From positions 1 through 41,956 of the IMG/VR virus record IMGVR_UViG_3300046675_000209: 41,956 nt of DNA, one strand, 5' to 3'. This DNA is from a virus. How positions within the stretch are numbered: the first letter of the stretch is position 1; every line of letters starts with the position of its first letter. The translations under genes and the position numbers were made by a program. Below, piece after piece: positions 27,637 to 34,333 of this stretch. The notes beneath the pieces were generated by a model that did no database searches, was not told where the DNA came from, and saw only the letters and a program-made list of their open reading frames with translations.

Positions 27637-28350
27637 TTACTCGGAGATCGCGTCGGACCACGACTTGACGACGGTTATCACAGGCTTCCGGTACTCGACC
27701 GCGCGGCCCGCCTTGGTGGTGTACGAGACGAGTTCGAGGGACAGTTCGCACAGCGCCTCGCCGCCGACCGCCTCAAGATCGTTGCGCACCTGATGGAGAA
27801 CGGTGAGCAGGTCCCATGACGTCGTCGTGAACTGTCCGACGCCGAGTTCGTAATCCTCGGCGAGCCGGAACGAGACTGTCGTGTGCGGAGCGGGACCCCG
27901 GCCGGAACGCGCCTGAGCCTTTCGCTCAGCGAGCAGCGAGGGGCACCCGCACGGCGAGCCCGCATCCTCCTCGGGCGACAGGAAGTACATCCCGTCGCAT
28001 TCGTGGATCGGGCCCGAACGCCCCCACAGCACGAGCTTGTCGCGGATGGCGTCCGGCCCGGACATGACGATCTGAACGGTGTCCGACGTCGTCAGCACCT
28101 GAAGACAGTCATCCTTGGGTGTGTCCCACTCCTCGGGAGCACCGCCGAGCAGCTGGGCGATTGCATCCGCCGTGTCGGGGTCCCCGGTCGTCACGCGCCA
28201 TTCGGCGAGGGAAGTCGGCTCCATTTTCTTGGTGCCCGGATTGAGCACCTGCATGCCGGAGCGGAACACGAATGCAGCGTCCGCCTTGTTGTACGTGGGT
28301 CGCTGCTTGGGCTTTGCATCGGGGTCGGTTTCGAAGATGCGAGTGGCCAT
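27637..28350 (-). CDS. Candidate recombination directionality factor (phiC31 gp3-like)
   Basis: A 237-residue protein starting MATRIFETDPDAKPKQRPTY. The arrangement FRSGMQVLNPG, SLAEWRVTTGDPDTADAIAQLLGG, PEEWDT, LVLWGRSGPIHECDGMYFLS, SPCGCPSLLAERKAQA and TVSFRLAEDYELGVGQF is the pattern I associate with phiC31 gp3-like proteins, which bind the serine integrase and switch it to excision. The family call is from memory and needs a profile search. A CGCxC pair may bind zinc. The early location matches phiC31, where the factor is made in lytic growth. The ATG at 28350 has AAGGATT upstream; palindrome copy 12 and an early motif precede it. Confidence 0.6.
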   Translation of the reverse strand: MATRIFETDPDAKPKQRPTYNKADAAFVFRSGMQVLNPGTKKMEPTSLAEWRVTTGDPDTADAIAQLLGGAPEEWDTPKDDCLQVLTTSDTVQIVMSGPDAIRDKLVLWGRSGPIHECDGMYFLSPEEDAGSPCGCPSLLAERKAQARSGRGPAPHTTVSFRLAEDYELGVGQFTTTSWDLLTVLHQVRNDLEAVGGEALCELSLELVSYTTKAGRAVEYRKPVITVVKSWSDAISE

Positions 28351-28377
28351 GCGGTGAATCCTTGTCTCTGATTCAGT

Positions 28378-28391
28378 GGGTAAATTTACCG
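28378..28391. repeat. Palindrome copy 12 (GGGTAAATTTACCG)
   Basis: Lies between early motif copy E and the start of the candidate RDF gene, so a bound protein would block the transcript just after initiation. Confidence 0.9.
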
Positions 28392-28410
28392 ACTGCGCTC
28401 TCTCTGGGGA

Positions 28411-28424
28411 CCAGGCACTTCCCC
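28411..28424 (-). promoter_or_regulatory. Early motif copy E (minus: GGGGAAGTGCCTGG)
   Basis: Located two bases after the TAG of 28427-28804 and 61 bp upstream of the RDF-like start. Followed by TCCCCAGAG; no CTAG. Confidence 0.55.
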
Positions 28425-28426
28425 TG

Positions 28427-28804
28427 CTAGTCGTCGAGCGCGTCGGCCAGTGCCTCGCCCCACGGGGCCCCCTGGTCTTGCAGGTACTGCGCGGTGGACA
28501 GCGCCTGTGCAGCGTCCACGTCCCGATCACCGAGGATGCACAGCAGGCTGTAAACGGGCGAGCTCGCCCCCGTTCCCTCGAACCGCTCAAGGTCCGACAG
28601 CGGGACGCCGAGCCGATGCAGCACGTGGCCGACGAGACACCCGGGCTCCGCTACGTCACCTGTGCGGTGGACGTAGAAGCATGTCCCCGAGTACTCGCTC
28701 TTGACCATGTGGTCCGGCGCTGCGTACACGTAGTCAGGCTGCTCCGCGACGACCGCCCGGAGCGTGCTCAGTACGGTCTCGTCGGTGACGTTGATCTGGT
28801 CCAT
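28427..28804 (-). CDS. Conserved-type hypothetical protein
   Basis: A 125-residue acidic protein, MDQINVTDETVLSTLRAVVA..., with a CFYVHRTGDVAEPGCLVGHVL central part and a helical C-terminus (AAQALSTAQYLQDQGAPWGE). The style is common among small actinophage early proteins, but no function is known. The ATG at 28804 is preceded by CCGGAGATTGGGGCCCGC and, further up, early motif copy F. Confidence 0.65.
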   Translation of the reverse strand: MDQINVTDETVLSTLRAVVAEQPDYVYAAPDHMVKSEYSGTCFYVHRTGDVAEPGCLVGHVLHRLGVPLSDLERFEGTGASSPVYSLLCILGDRDVDAAQALSTAQYLQDQGAPWGEALADALDD

Positions 28805-28850
28805 GCGGGCCCCAATCTCCGGTGTTTTCTTCTCTCGGCTGTGCTAGGAA

Positions 28851-28864
28851 CCAAGCACTTCCTG
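28851..28864 (-). promoter_or_regulatory. Early motif copy F (minus: CAGGAAGTGCTTGG)
   Basis: Followed on the minus strand by TTCCTAGCAC. The start of 28427-28804 is about 47 bp downstream. One of the best matches to the consensus. Confidence 0.65.
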
Positions 28865-28880
28865 GGGCCCCTCCGGGCAC

Positions 28881-28925
28881 GAAAACGCCCCGGACAGCGG
28901 ACCAAGTGGCCAGCCATCCGGGGCG
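28881..28925 (-). terminator. Intrinsic terminator of the RNA ligase operon
   Basis: CGCCCCGGA (28886-28894) pairs with TCCGGGGCG (28917-28925); on the minus strand it is followed by TTTTC. It ends the 30555-28939 operon just before early motif copy F. Confidence 0.8.
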
Positions 28926-28938
28926 AGTTGGGGCAGTG

Positions 28939-29493
28939 CTACGCGCTGGCCTCCCACTTGCCAGCGTCGTTCGCGTCAAGGGTCACCTTGAACACGTTTC
29001 GAGTCTGAGTGTGGAACACGCACACTCCCTCCGGGCCCCTGAATCCAGGAGCGGCCACGGAACCGCTGATCCGCAGCTTGGACAGCTCAATGCGGATGCG
29101 CGTCTCACTGAACATGCCCTCGTACAGCACCGGCACCGGGCCCACAGGGACGCCCTCGACGACCGCGCGGAGCTCCGCGTGCGCTGCCGTGTTGAACAGC
29201 GAGAAACGGCGCTCAGCGAGCCCGTAGCCACGCTGAATGCCCCTCCCCCACCACTCGCCGAAGTGCACGCCGGGACCGAGCAGCGACCCGAGCGCCGACG
29301 CATTCTCGTACACCCATCGGGCAAACCCGTAGTTGTCTGCGGCCGGAGTGATGAGCCGGTTGCGAGACTGAGCAGCAACGGCGACGCCGGACGAGTCAAC
29401 GTGGATCGCCGCATTGGTGCCGTCGAGCTTTTCCGTGATCACGATGTCTCGGAAAAGGCGCTTGGTCTTGGGCCACGGGACGAATTCGGTCAT
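28939..29493 (-). CDS. RNA ligase-like nucleotidyltransferase
   Basis: A 184-residue protein of the covalent nucleotidyltransferase superfamily. The nucleotidylation motif is ITEKLDGTN with Lys22 as the likely AMP-accepting residue; further motifs are HFGEWWGRGIQRGY, PEGVCVFH and the Lys in FKVTLD. This is the adenylation domain of RNA ligase 2-like proteins with no extra domain, so it is short but complete. Such ligases repair nicked RNA (for example tRNA cleaved by host defences), which is relevant because this phage carries tRNA-like genes. The ATG overlaps the next upstream gene's stop. Confidence 0.8.
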   Translation of the reverse strand: MTEFVPWPKTKRLFRDIVITEKLDGTNAAIHVDSSGVAVAAQSRNRLITPAADNYGFARWVYENASALGSLLGPGVHFGEWWGRGIQRGYGLAERRFSLFNTAAHAELRAVVEGVPVGPVPVLYEGMFSETRIRIELSKLRISGSVAAPGFRGPEGVCVFHTQTRNVFKVTLDANDAGKWEASA

Positions 29494-29684
29494 CGCTGCT
29501 GCGCCTTCCCTGCGAACTCGGTGGTGACGTCCTCGGCGATCCCGATGCGGTGAACGCTGAACGTGGCACCCGGATACCGGCCGCGTAGCCCACCGAGAAT
29601 CGCCCTCGTGTGCCGCTTGTCGTTGCCCGCGCGGTGCTCGCTGTACCCGGTCCGGTACGTGGTGGTGATGATGAACTCAGGCAT
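29490..29684 (-). CDS. Hypothetical small protein
   Basis: A 64-residue protein, MPEFIITTTYRTGYSEHRAG, continuing NDKRHTRAILGGLRGRYPG and ending EFAGKAQQR. A beta-alpha-beta fold is plausible. The stop overlaps the ligase start (ATGA), so it is tightly coupled. It is 4 bp downstream of the nuclease gene's stop. Unknown function. Confidence 0.65.
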   Translation of the reverse strand: MPEFIITTTYRTGYSEHRAGNDKRHTRAILGGLRGRYPGATFSVHRIGIAEDVTTEFAGKAQQR

Positions 29685-29688
29685 GCGC

Positions 29689-30555
29689 TCACGCCCTTCG
29701 CTGAGTGCCGGTGATCAGGGCTCCGCCGGATCGTGCCAGCGGTTTTCCGAGAACTTCCTTGGACAGCGTCCGGTCCCAGTCGAAGATCTGACGCAGTGCC
29801 AGGAACACGGCGAACACTTCGCGATCGATGCGCACCGGCTTGAACGCCCACTCATCCGGCGTGATGTGCAGCACCGCAGCGCCGTCAAACTCCGGCATGG
29901 GCAGGTCGTTGCCCTCGGCGTCGATCAGCTTGTCGGCGTTCGCATATGCGCTCATCTGTAGCGCGACTTCCGGATACGTCGCCTTGGACGTTTTCCAGTC
30001 GACGATGAGCGTCACCGGCTCGCCGGACCGGTCCGGGGTGATGCGGCCAGCGTCGTCCACCCACACACGGAGGATGGCGTCGAACGATCCGGCGTACTCG
30101 TGCGTGTCGGACCATGCGATGTCCTCGGCGCGTACGAGCTCCGGATTCACAGCGGCCAGGAACTCGGCGAAGTGCTCGCGGTACGGGTCCATGTCCGGGT
30201 GCACGCGTACTGCCCAGTCTCCGCGCGGTGTGCGGGTGGTCAGGTTGCCCTCGCCCCGGATCATCCGCTCGAACATGTCATGCGCTGTGCTGCCGATGTC
30301 TGAGCGGATCTTGGTGTACCGGCGCGCGGCACCCTTGAGGTAGTCGACTGCACCCTGCCGGTCACGCGCTGCCATCTGCTCGACGAACGGCAGGGAATCC
30401 ACGGCGAGCTCCGCAACCATCTTGGCATTCCAGAAAGCCAGGAACGGCTTAGCCAGCATGCCGATTACCGACGTCACGCCGGGCACGGTGACCCGGGTTT
30501 CATGGTCGACGTAAAAGCGCGAACCAGCGCGCTGCACTGTACGAACCTTGGGCAT
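29689..30555 (-). CDS. PD-(D/E)XK exonuclease, RecB/Cas4-like
   Basis: A 288-residue nuclease. Marks of the PD-(D/E)XK fold are the early DIGSTAHDMFERMIRGE helix with His, EYAGSFDAIL (catalytic Asp), LIVDWKTSK (D/E-x-K) and the QxxxY-like ALQMSAYANA, in the right order and spacing. It would process DNA ends during replication or recombination. The ATG at 30555 has GGAAGGGGCTCACCGA as ribosome site, with a variant early motif 37 bp upstream. It heads an operon with the small protein and RNA ligase. Confidence 0.85.
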   Translation of the reverse strand: MPKVRTVQRAGSRFYVDHETRVTVPGVTSVIGMLAKPFLAFWNAKMVAELAVDSLPFVEQMAARDRQGAVDYLKGAARRYTKIRSDIGSTAHDMFERMIRGEGNLTTRTPRGDWAVRVHPDMDPYREHFAEFLAAVNPELVRAEDIAWSDTHEYAGSFDAILRVWVDDAGRITPDRSGEPVTLIVDWKTSKATYPEVALQMSAYANADKLIDAEGNDLPMPEFDGAAVLHITPDEWAFKPVRIDREVFAVFLALRQIFDWDRTLSKEVLGKPLARSGGALITGTQRRA

Positions 30556-30756
30556 TCGGTGAGCCCCTTCCAGCTAGGTACGGCTGTTAGGGGGCGCGAA
30601 CACTTCCCAGTGGGGCGAGTGGTGAATGTGGGCCCGAAACTCCTTTCTACCTAATCCCTATACGTGAAAACCCAAAAGAGCCTCACATTCACCACCCGGC
30701 GCGGGAATCGCCACTCTCCGGCGCTGCGAGGCGCTGTGCGCCGTTCTGCGGGCATG
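30556..30756. other. Control region upstream of exonuclease operon
   Basis: About 200 non-coding bp. GTGGTGAATGTG (30613-30624) and CACATTCACCAC (30691-30702) are a perfect 12-bp inverted repeat. Between them is a TATACGTGA-containing AT-rich core. The segment 30608-30665 is similar to 13503-13555, and both lie beside the GTTCGCG variant of the early motif. It is probably a regulated promoter/operator. Confidence 0.55.
30595..30608 (-). promoter_or_regulatory. Early motif copy G (minus: GGGAAGTGTTCGCG)
   Basis: Followed by CCCCCTAACAG on the minus strand and 39 bp upstream of the exonuclease start. Same variant as copy A at 13390. Confidence 0.6.
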
Positions 30757-30793
30757 AAAAAGCCCCTCCGGGCCCGGGGGACCAAGAGGGGCT
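30757..30793 (-). terminator. Intrinsic terminator after 30815-31531
   Basis: AGCCCCTC (30761-30768) and GAGGGGCT (30786-30793) form the stem; on the minus strand a run of five T follows. Good rho-independent terminator. Confidence 0.85.
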
Positions 30794-30814
30794 GTAAGGC
30801 GCTCAGAGGGGCAC

Positions 30815-31531
30815 TCAGGGGCGCGCAGGGGTCAATCCGAGGGCGCGCATGCAGTTCGCATGGTTCGGCCCGTCCGGGCTGCATTTGAACTGCCCGTCAG
30901 TCGTCCGCTCAAGCTGCTCGCGCTCGTCGAGCCGGTACTTACGCCCGCACCGGTAGCAGTACAGCGTCTCAGCGCTGGCCAGCGTCAGATCAGCGATAAG
31001 GGCCGTCAGGTTGCTGAACACGTCCGCCGGAATGGTCATGGCCGTATACCGGTCGACGTCCGTGAGCATCTGCTGTACGTCGCCCAAGTGCAGCAGCGCG
31101 CCCGCAATGGTCAAGCGTCCCGGCTCGCCACTCTCGACCGGTGCTTGCTCGGCAGCGTCCGCGATGGCGGCATGCTCGGCGCAGTAGTCGTCTCGGTCGA
31201 GCGGAGGATTCGAGCACGGCTCGCCTGGACCCTCCCACTCACACTGTGGCGTGAAACCCTCGGGTGGCAGTGCCAGCGCGAGCACCTTTGCCCCTGCGTC
31301 GCCCTTGACCGGTACCCGCAAGTCCACCCGGTCCGCCTCCTCGATCAGCCGCGCGGCGAGCTTCCGTGCATCCGCCGGAGACATGTCCGAGCGCAACGGC
31401 CGGTCATGCTGCGGACCCTGCTCGTCCACCCACCCGGACACCGTGACGTACTGCTGCCGCTTCCCGCTCGCCGTGCCGGTGATCCACCCTCGAATGTTGC
31501 CGATCCTGAACCCGTACTCAGCTTTCGCCAT
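30815..31531 (-). CDS. Hypothetical zinc-finger protein with duplicated N-domain
   Basis: A 238-residue protein. The N-terminal domain (RGWITGTASGKRQQYVTVSG to MSPADARKLAARLIEEADRV, about 14-68) is related to the neighbouring 31518-31823 protein. The middle has CEWEGPGEPCSNPP with DDYCAEHA, and the C-terminus has YCYRCGRKYRL and a late NHANC, so two zinc sites are likely. Function unknown. The ATG at 31531 overlaps the upstream gene by 14 bp. The last codons precede a good terminator. Confidence 0.65.
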   Translation of the reverse strand: MAKAEYGFRIGNIRGWITGTASGKRQQYVTVSGWVDEQGPQHDRPLRSDMSPADARKLAARLIEEADRVDLRVPVKGDAGAKVLALALPPEGFTPQCEWEGPGEPCSNPPLDRDDYCAEHAAIADAAEQAPVESGEPGRLTIAGALLHLGDVQQMLTDVDRYTAMTIPADVFSNLTALIADLTLASAETLYCYRCGRKYRLDEREQLERTTDGQFKCSPDGPNHANCMRALGLTPARP

Positions 31532-31823
31532 TTCCCTTGTCTCCCTCTGTGAGTCCGAGCAGGTCAGCCAGCCGACCCTTTGGCGCCTCGGGCACGGGTT
31601 CCGGCGCTGACTCCCTGCCCCCGTCGGCGTAGTCCGCCATTTTGATCAGCCCGGCCGCCCACTTGCGCGCCTCGGCCGGAGTCATTTCCAGACGGACCGG
31701 TCGGCCAGCGTCGGCAGCGTCCGTGATCTCGCCGTTGAGTACCACCAACGTGGATCGCCCCCTGTCCCACCCGCTAGTGCCGTGCCCGGTGATCTTGCCC
31801 GTGCGTACTTTCTTCACTGGCAT
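31518..31823 (-). CDS. Hypothetical protein, paralogue of neighbour
   Basis: A 101-residue protein, MPVKKVRTGKITGHGTSGWD..., whose beta region and helix MTPAEARKWAAGLIKMADYAD match MSPADARKLAARLIEEADRVD in the downstream gene, as after a tandem duplication. The C-terminus is acidic and low-complexity (EPVPEAPKGRLADLLGL). ATG at 31823 has GGGGAGGTAAC. Unknown function. Confidence 0.7.
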   Translation of the reverse strand: MPVKKVRTGKITGHGTSGWDRGRSTLVVLNGEITDAADAGRPVRLEMTPAEARKWAAGLIKMADYADGGRESAPEPVPEAPKGRLADLLGLTEGDKGNGES

Positions 31824-31844
31824 GTTACCTCCCCTAAGCAGGAA

Positions 31845-31872
31845 GGGGGCCCGGAGTGTTTCCCGAGCCCCC
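31845..31872 (-). terminator. Terminator after 31886-33007
   Basis: GGGGGC (31845-31850) and GCCCCC (31867-31872) form the outer stem; inner CGG/CCG pairs may extend it. It lies 14 bp after the stop codon. Confidence 0.6.
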
Positions 31873-31885
31873 GTCTGACGGTTGA

Positions 31886-33007
31886 TTAGATCTGTGCAGC
31901 CAGCGCGACGAGTTCCATCATCTTGGCCTTGAGGGCCGCCCGGTCCTCGTCGCTGAGTTCCCTGGCTGCCTTGACTGCCGCAGTCAGCGAACGCTCCGCT
32001 GATTGGATGTCAGCCGCGATGCGCTCCTGAACGGTCGCAGTCTTGATCTCCTCGACCTTTTCGGCCGCCTCGCTGTCACCCTCCTCGGCCTTGGCCTCAA
32101 GCTCCTTAAGCTTCGCGTTCTTGGCGCGCTGGTTCTCGGCCATCAGCTCGCGCTTGCTCAGTCGGGGGATGTCGTAGAACGTGAACACGGCCTCAGACGG
32201 CGTGAGCTCCGGGTGAGCGGCCAGCACCGGACCGTACAGCTCCTTGACCTCATCCGCCGAGGACGGATCGTCGAGCTGCCGGACGTATCCGACGAGCACG
32301 TCCGAGAACTGGTTACGGACCGACTGAGAGAACTTGTCGACGAGCGACTTGGCGTGATCGGCGTCACCCTCGGCAGCGAGCACGGTGCGCGCCTGCTCGT
32401 ACATGTCCTTGCGAGCCTTGAGCGTGGCCGGATCGGCACTCTTCAAGTCCGGGACGCCATCCTTAGTGATGATCCGGCGCTGGGCGTCGAGCAGCATTTC
32501 AGCGGCCTGCCGCGCGGTCTGCGACGTCTTGACGTGAAGCCTGACACCGTCGACGACGACGCCCGCACCCGCCTTGACTCGGTCCTCGACACCATCGAAC
32601 TTGGTGTAGTCGGCCGCCTCAGCCTCAGCCTTGGCCTTGAGCACCATTGCAGCCGTGGGGCGGTCGGTCTTGCCGGTGCGCTTGCTTTCCAGCGGCGACG
32701 CAGCCTGAGCCTGGCTCGCCGCCTTGAGCTCCGCCCGCATGCCCTGCTTGACCTTCGCCCACGCCGTGTCGCCGTGGCGCCCACGAGTCGGAAGCGAGCT
32801 GATCAGATCGTTGGTTTCCTTGTTGAGCTCGGCCAGCCCCTCCGCATTCTCGGCCTCGGCCAGCGACTTGGCGCGCTCGATGTTCGCCGTGATCTGCTCG
32901 ACCACCTCGGCGTGAGGGTCGGCCGGTGCCGCCTGCTGCTCGTCCTCGCCCAGCACGTCGGCAAGGCTCGTGTCGATTTCCTCGGTCGTGTTCTTCTTGG
33001 CGGCCAT
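31886..33007 (-). CDS. Coiled-coil protein, possible repressor candidate
   Basis: A 373-residue protein rich in Ala, Glu and Lys, starting MAAKKNTTEEIDTSLADVLG. It is mainly helical; residues about 20-110 and 290-373 look coiled-coil, while the centre (about 145-290) is more globular, with VDGVRLHVKTSQTARQAAEM and SEAVFTFYDIPRLSKREL. No motif is conclusive. It has its own TAGACA-N18-TAGTCT promoter with palindrome copy 13 six bp upstream and a terminator, so it is expressed separately. Autoregulation by the palindrome and helical composition would suit a phiC31 c-like repressor, but direct sequence evidence for DNA binding is absent. Confidence 0.6.
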   Translation of the reverse strand: MAAKKNTTEEIDTSLADVLGEDEQQAAPADPHAEVVEQITANIERAKSLAEAENAEGLAELNKETNDLISSLPTRGRHGDTAWAKVKQGMRAELKAASQAQAASPLESKRTGKTDRPTAAMVLKAKAEAEAADYTKFDGVEDRVKAGAGVVVDGVRLHVKTSQTARQAAEMLLDAQRRIITKDGVPDLKSADPATLKARKDMYEQARTVLAAEGDADHAKSLVDKFSQSVRNQFSDVLVGYVRQLDDPSSADEVKELYGPVLAAHPELTPSEAVFTFYDIPRLSKRELMAENQRAKNAKLKELEAKAEEGDSEAAEKVEEIKTATVQERIAADIQSAERSLTAAVKAARELSDEDRAALKAKMMELVALAAQI

Positions 33008-33037
33008 TTTGTCTCCCTGTGTTGTGGTGGTGACGTC

Positions 33038-33067
33038 AGACTAGGGGATGATCAAGCCCGGTGTCTA
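33038..33067 (-). promoter_or_regulatory. sigma70-type promoter for 31886-33007
   Basis: TAGACA (33067-33062), 18-bp spacer, TAGTCT (33043-33038) on the minus strand; 30 bp to the ATG. Palindrome copy 13 lies 6 bp upstream of the -35. Confidence 0.55.
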
Positions 33068-33073
33068 CCTGCT

Positions 33074-33087
33074 GAGTAAATTTACCC
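33074..33087. repeat. Palindrome copy 13 (GAGTAAATTTACCC)
   Basis: Just upstream of the promoter of 31886-33007 and just downstream of the kinase terminator. Confidence 0.9.
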
Positions 33088-33110
33088 ACCGTGGCGTGTC
33101 GCCAGACATG

Positions 33111-33153
33111 CAAAATCCCCCGCCTCCAGCCGCGATGGCCAGTGACGGGGGAT
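33111..33153 (-). terminator. Terminator of the dNMP kinase gene
   Basis: ATCCCCCG (33115-33122) and CGGGGGAT (33146-33153); minus-strand tail TTTTG. It starts 4 bp after the kinase stop. Confidence 0.8.
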
Positions 33154-33157
33154 GTCG

Positions 33158-33703
33158 CTACGCGTTCAGGAACTCGACCAACCCATCGGCGTGCGCCCGG
33201 AGTTGAGCCAGCGATCCAGTGTTCTCGATGATGCCGTCCGCGAGATGCGAGCCGAGCGCCGTTTCCGACTCATGCGCCATGTCGGCCACGCCGGGGCGTT
33301 CGATCCGCAGCACGGTGAAGCCAGCGCGGCGCATGGCATGCAGCTCGTTGGGGTACCGGACGTCAGTCACGACGATGGGGCCGCGCACCGTCACGGCTCG
33401 CCGGAGCAGCGCACGGACCCAAAACGCGCCGTCGAGATCGCGCACCCGCTGGCCCATCTCTTGGAGCAGGCGCCGCACTTCCGGGTATGTGTCCTTGGCG
33501 TACTCCCAACCGACGTCGGCAACCAGCGGTGCGAGCCGGACATAGACCCGGTACCCCGTGGGAACGATCGGGTTCACGGCGAGCGCCATTTCCTTGAGCG
33601 GGTCGGCGAACGCCAGCCGCGTGTATCCGTGGGCGCCGACAAGCTGTTCGGCGAAGCTGTCCTTCCCGCTACGCGCCCTGCCCATGAGTGCAATGTTCGG
33701 CAT
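33158..33703 (-). CDS. Deoxynucleoside monophosphate kinase
   Basis: A 181-residue P-loop kinase. The N-terminus MPNIALMGRARSGKDSFAEQL has the Walker A GRARSGKDS; ARLAFADPLKEMAL-like and VVTDVRYPNELHAMRRAG segments are characteristic of T4 gp1-like dNMP kinases, which phosphorylate dNMPs to supply DNA synthesis. The ATG at 33703 has GGAGGGGGCATTTCC; the longer start at 33745 would pass through the early motif. It is the first gene of the early block in transcription order. Confidence 0.88.
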   Translation of the reverse strand: MPNIALMGRARSGKDSFAEQLVGAHGYTRLAFADPLKEMALAVNPIVPTGYRVYVRLAPLVADVGWEYAKDTYPEVRRLLQEMGQRVRDLDGAFWVRALLRRAVTVRGPIVVTDVRYPNELHAMRRAGFTVLRIERPGVADMAHESETALGSHLADGIIENTGSLAQLRAHADGLVEFLNA

Positions 33704-33741
33704 GGAAATGCCCCCTCCGGTCGAGTTACCGACTAGAGGGG

Positions 33742-33755
33742 GCAAGCACTTCCTG
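33742..33755 (-). promoter_or_regulatory. Early motif copy H (minus: CAGGAAGTGCTTGC)
   Basis: Followed by CCCCTCTAGTC on the minus strand, 39 bp before the kinase ATG. It begins two bases after the holin-like gene's stop, so it marks the lysis/early boundary. Confidence 0.65.
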
Positions 33756-33756
33756 G

Positions 33757-34029
33757 CTACGCGTCCGGCGCCTGAGACACCGAACTGAACGGAACGCCGA
33801 GATCTTCAGCAACATCCTCGACGTCCGCCGCGAGCTCGCCAGCATCGACGCCGTGCTTCGCCAGGTAGCCAGCGGTGAACGTCACGGCAGCCGCTGTCAC
33901 TCCCTCGACGAGCCCCCGGACGTCACTCGGGACGCTGTGGCCGAACACGTGCGGGGCGAGGATGCCCGACACAACAGTCGTGAGCGATGCGGCGACAGTG
34001 GACGCCGTTACCTTGCCAGAGATGGCCAT
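33757..34029 (-). CDS. Putative holin
   Basis: A 90-residue protein, MAISGKVTASTVAASLTTVV..., with two hydrophobic stretches (about 8-28 and 43-60, including VEGVTAAAVTFTAGYLAK) and an acidic soluble C-terminus (DAGELAADVEDVAEDLG). The 'AAAVTFTAGYLAKH' region resembles actinophage holins that end their second helix with GYL. It is the second small membrane gene after the endolysin, the standard lysis-cassette position. Start ATG at 34029 with CAGGAGTAACCAC upstream; longer forms are rejected. Confidence 0.7.
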   Translation of the reverse strand: MAISGKVTASTVAASLTTVVSGILAPHVFGHSVPSDVRGLVEGVTAAAVTFTAGYLAKHGVDAGELAADVEDVAEDLGVPFSSVSQAPDA

Positions 34030-34033
34030 GTGG

Positions 34034-34333
34034 TTACTCCTGTGGTCGATTGCGGTATTCCAGACGTCCCGATGGGCCCGTCCGTCGAATGTCGGCGATT
34101 GCGTGCTCCGTCGTGTGCGCAGCCTGCCAATCGCGTACCTCGGAAATGTCGATGCGCAACTCGTCGATGCGCCCGTTGATGTGGCCGACAACCTCACTCA
34201 GCGCTTCACGGGTAAGTTCCCCTTGCTCCTGCGCTGCGCCTCTTGACCGGCGGGCAGCGATATACGCCGGGCCCGTGCTGACAGCGACGCCGAGCAGCCA
34301 CGCGAGACCCGGTGAGATCTGCGCGCCGTCCAC
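34034..34333 (-). CDS. Small membrane protein of the lysis cassette
   Basis: A 99-residue protein with one N-terminal transmembrane helix (SPGLAWLLGVAVSTGPAYIA, about 7-26) followed by a charged coiled coil (GELTREALSEVVGHINGRID). It starts at a GTG that overlaps the endolysin stop (TAGTG) and ends 4 bp before the holin. Such single-TM/coiled-coil proteins are common beside actinophage holins and may be a holin partner or an antiholin; this is inference from context. Confidence 0.7.
   Translation of the reverse strand: MDGAQISPGLAWLLGVAVSTGPAYIAARRSRGAAQEQGELTREALSEVVGHINGRIDELRIDISEVRDWQAAHTTEHAIADIRRTGPSGRLEYRNRPQE

Noticed and set aside
28939-29493. ATP-dependent DNA ligase
   Set aside because: The protein has only a short adenylation domain without an OB-fold; RNA ligase 2-like is a better match, though DNA-end substrates are not excluded.
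29689-30555. Cas4 as evidence for a CRISPR adaptation module
   Set aside because: The PD-(D/E)XK protein lacks the four-Cys iron-sulphur cluster pattern of true Cas4 and sits with phage replication genes; a RecB-like phage exonuclease is more likely.
30651-30884. 77-codon minus-strand frame in the exonuclease control region
   Set aside because: Overlaps a clear intrinsic terminator and the end of 30815-31531; low-complexity Arg/Pro/Leu.
32003-33079. Long plus-strand open frame (358 codons) opposite the coiled-coil gene
   Set aside because: An artefact of GC-rich codon bias on the opposite strand; Arg/Leu-rich, no ribosome site, and it crosses the mapped promoter, the palindrome and the opposing real gene.
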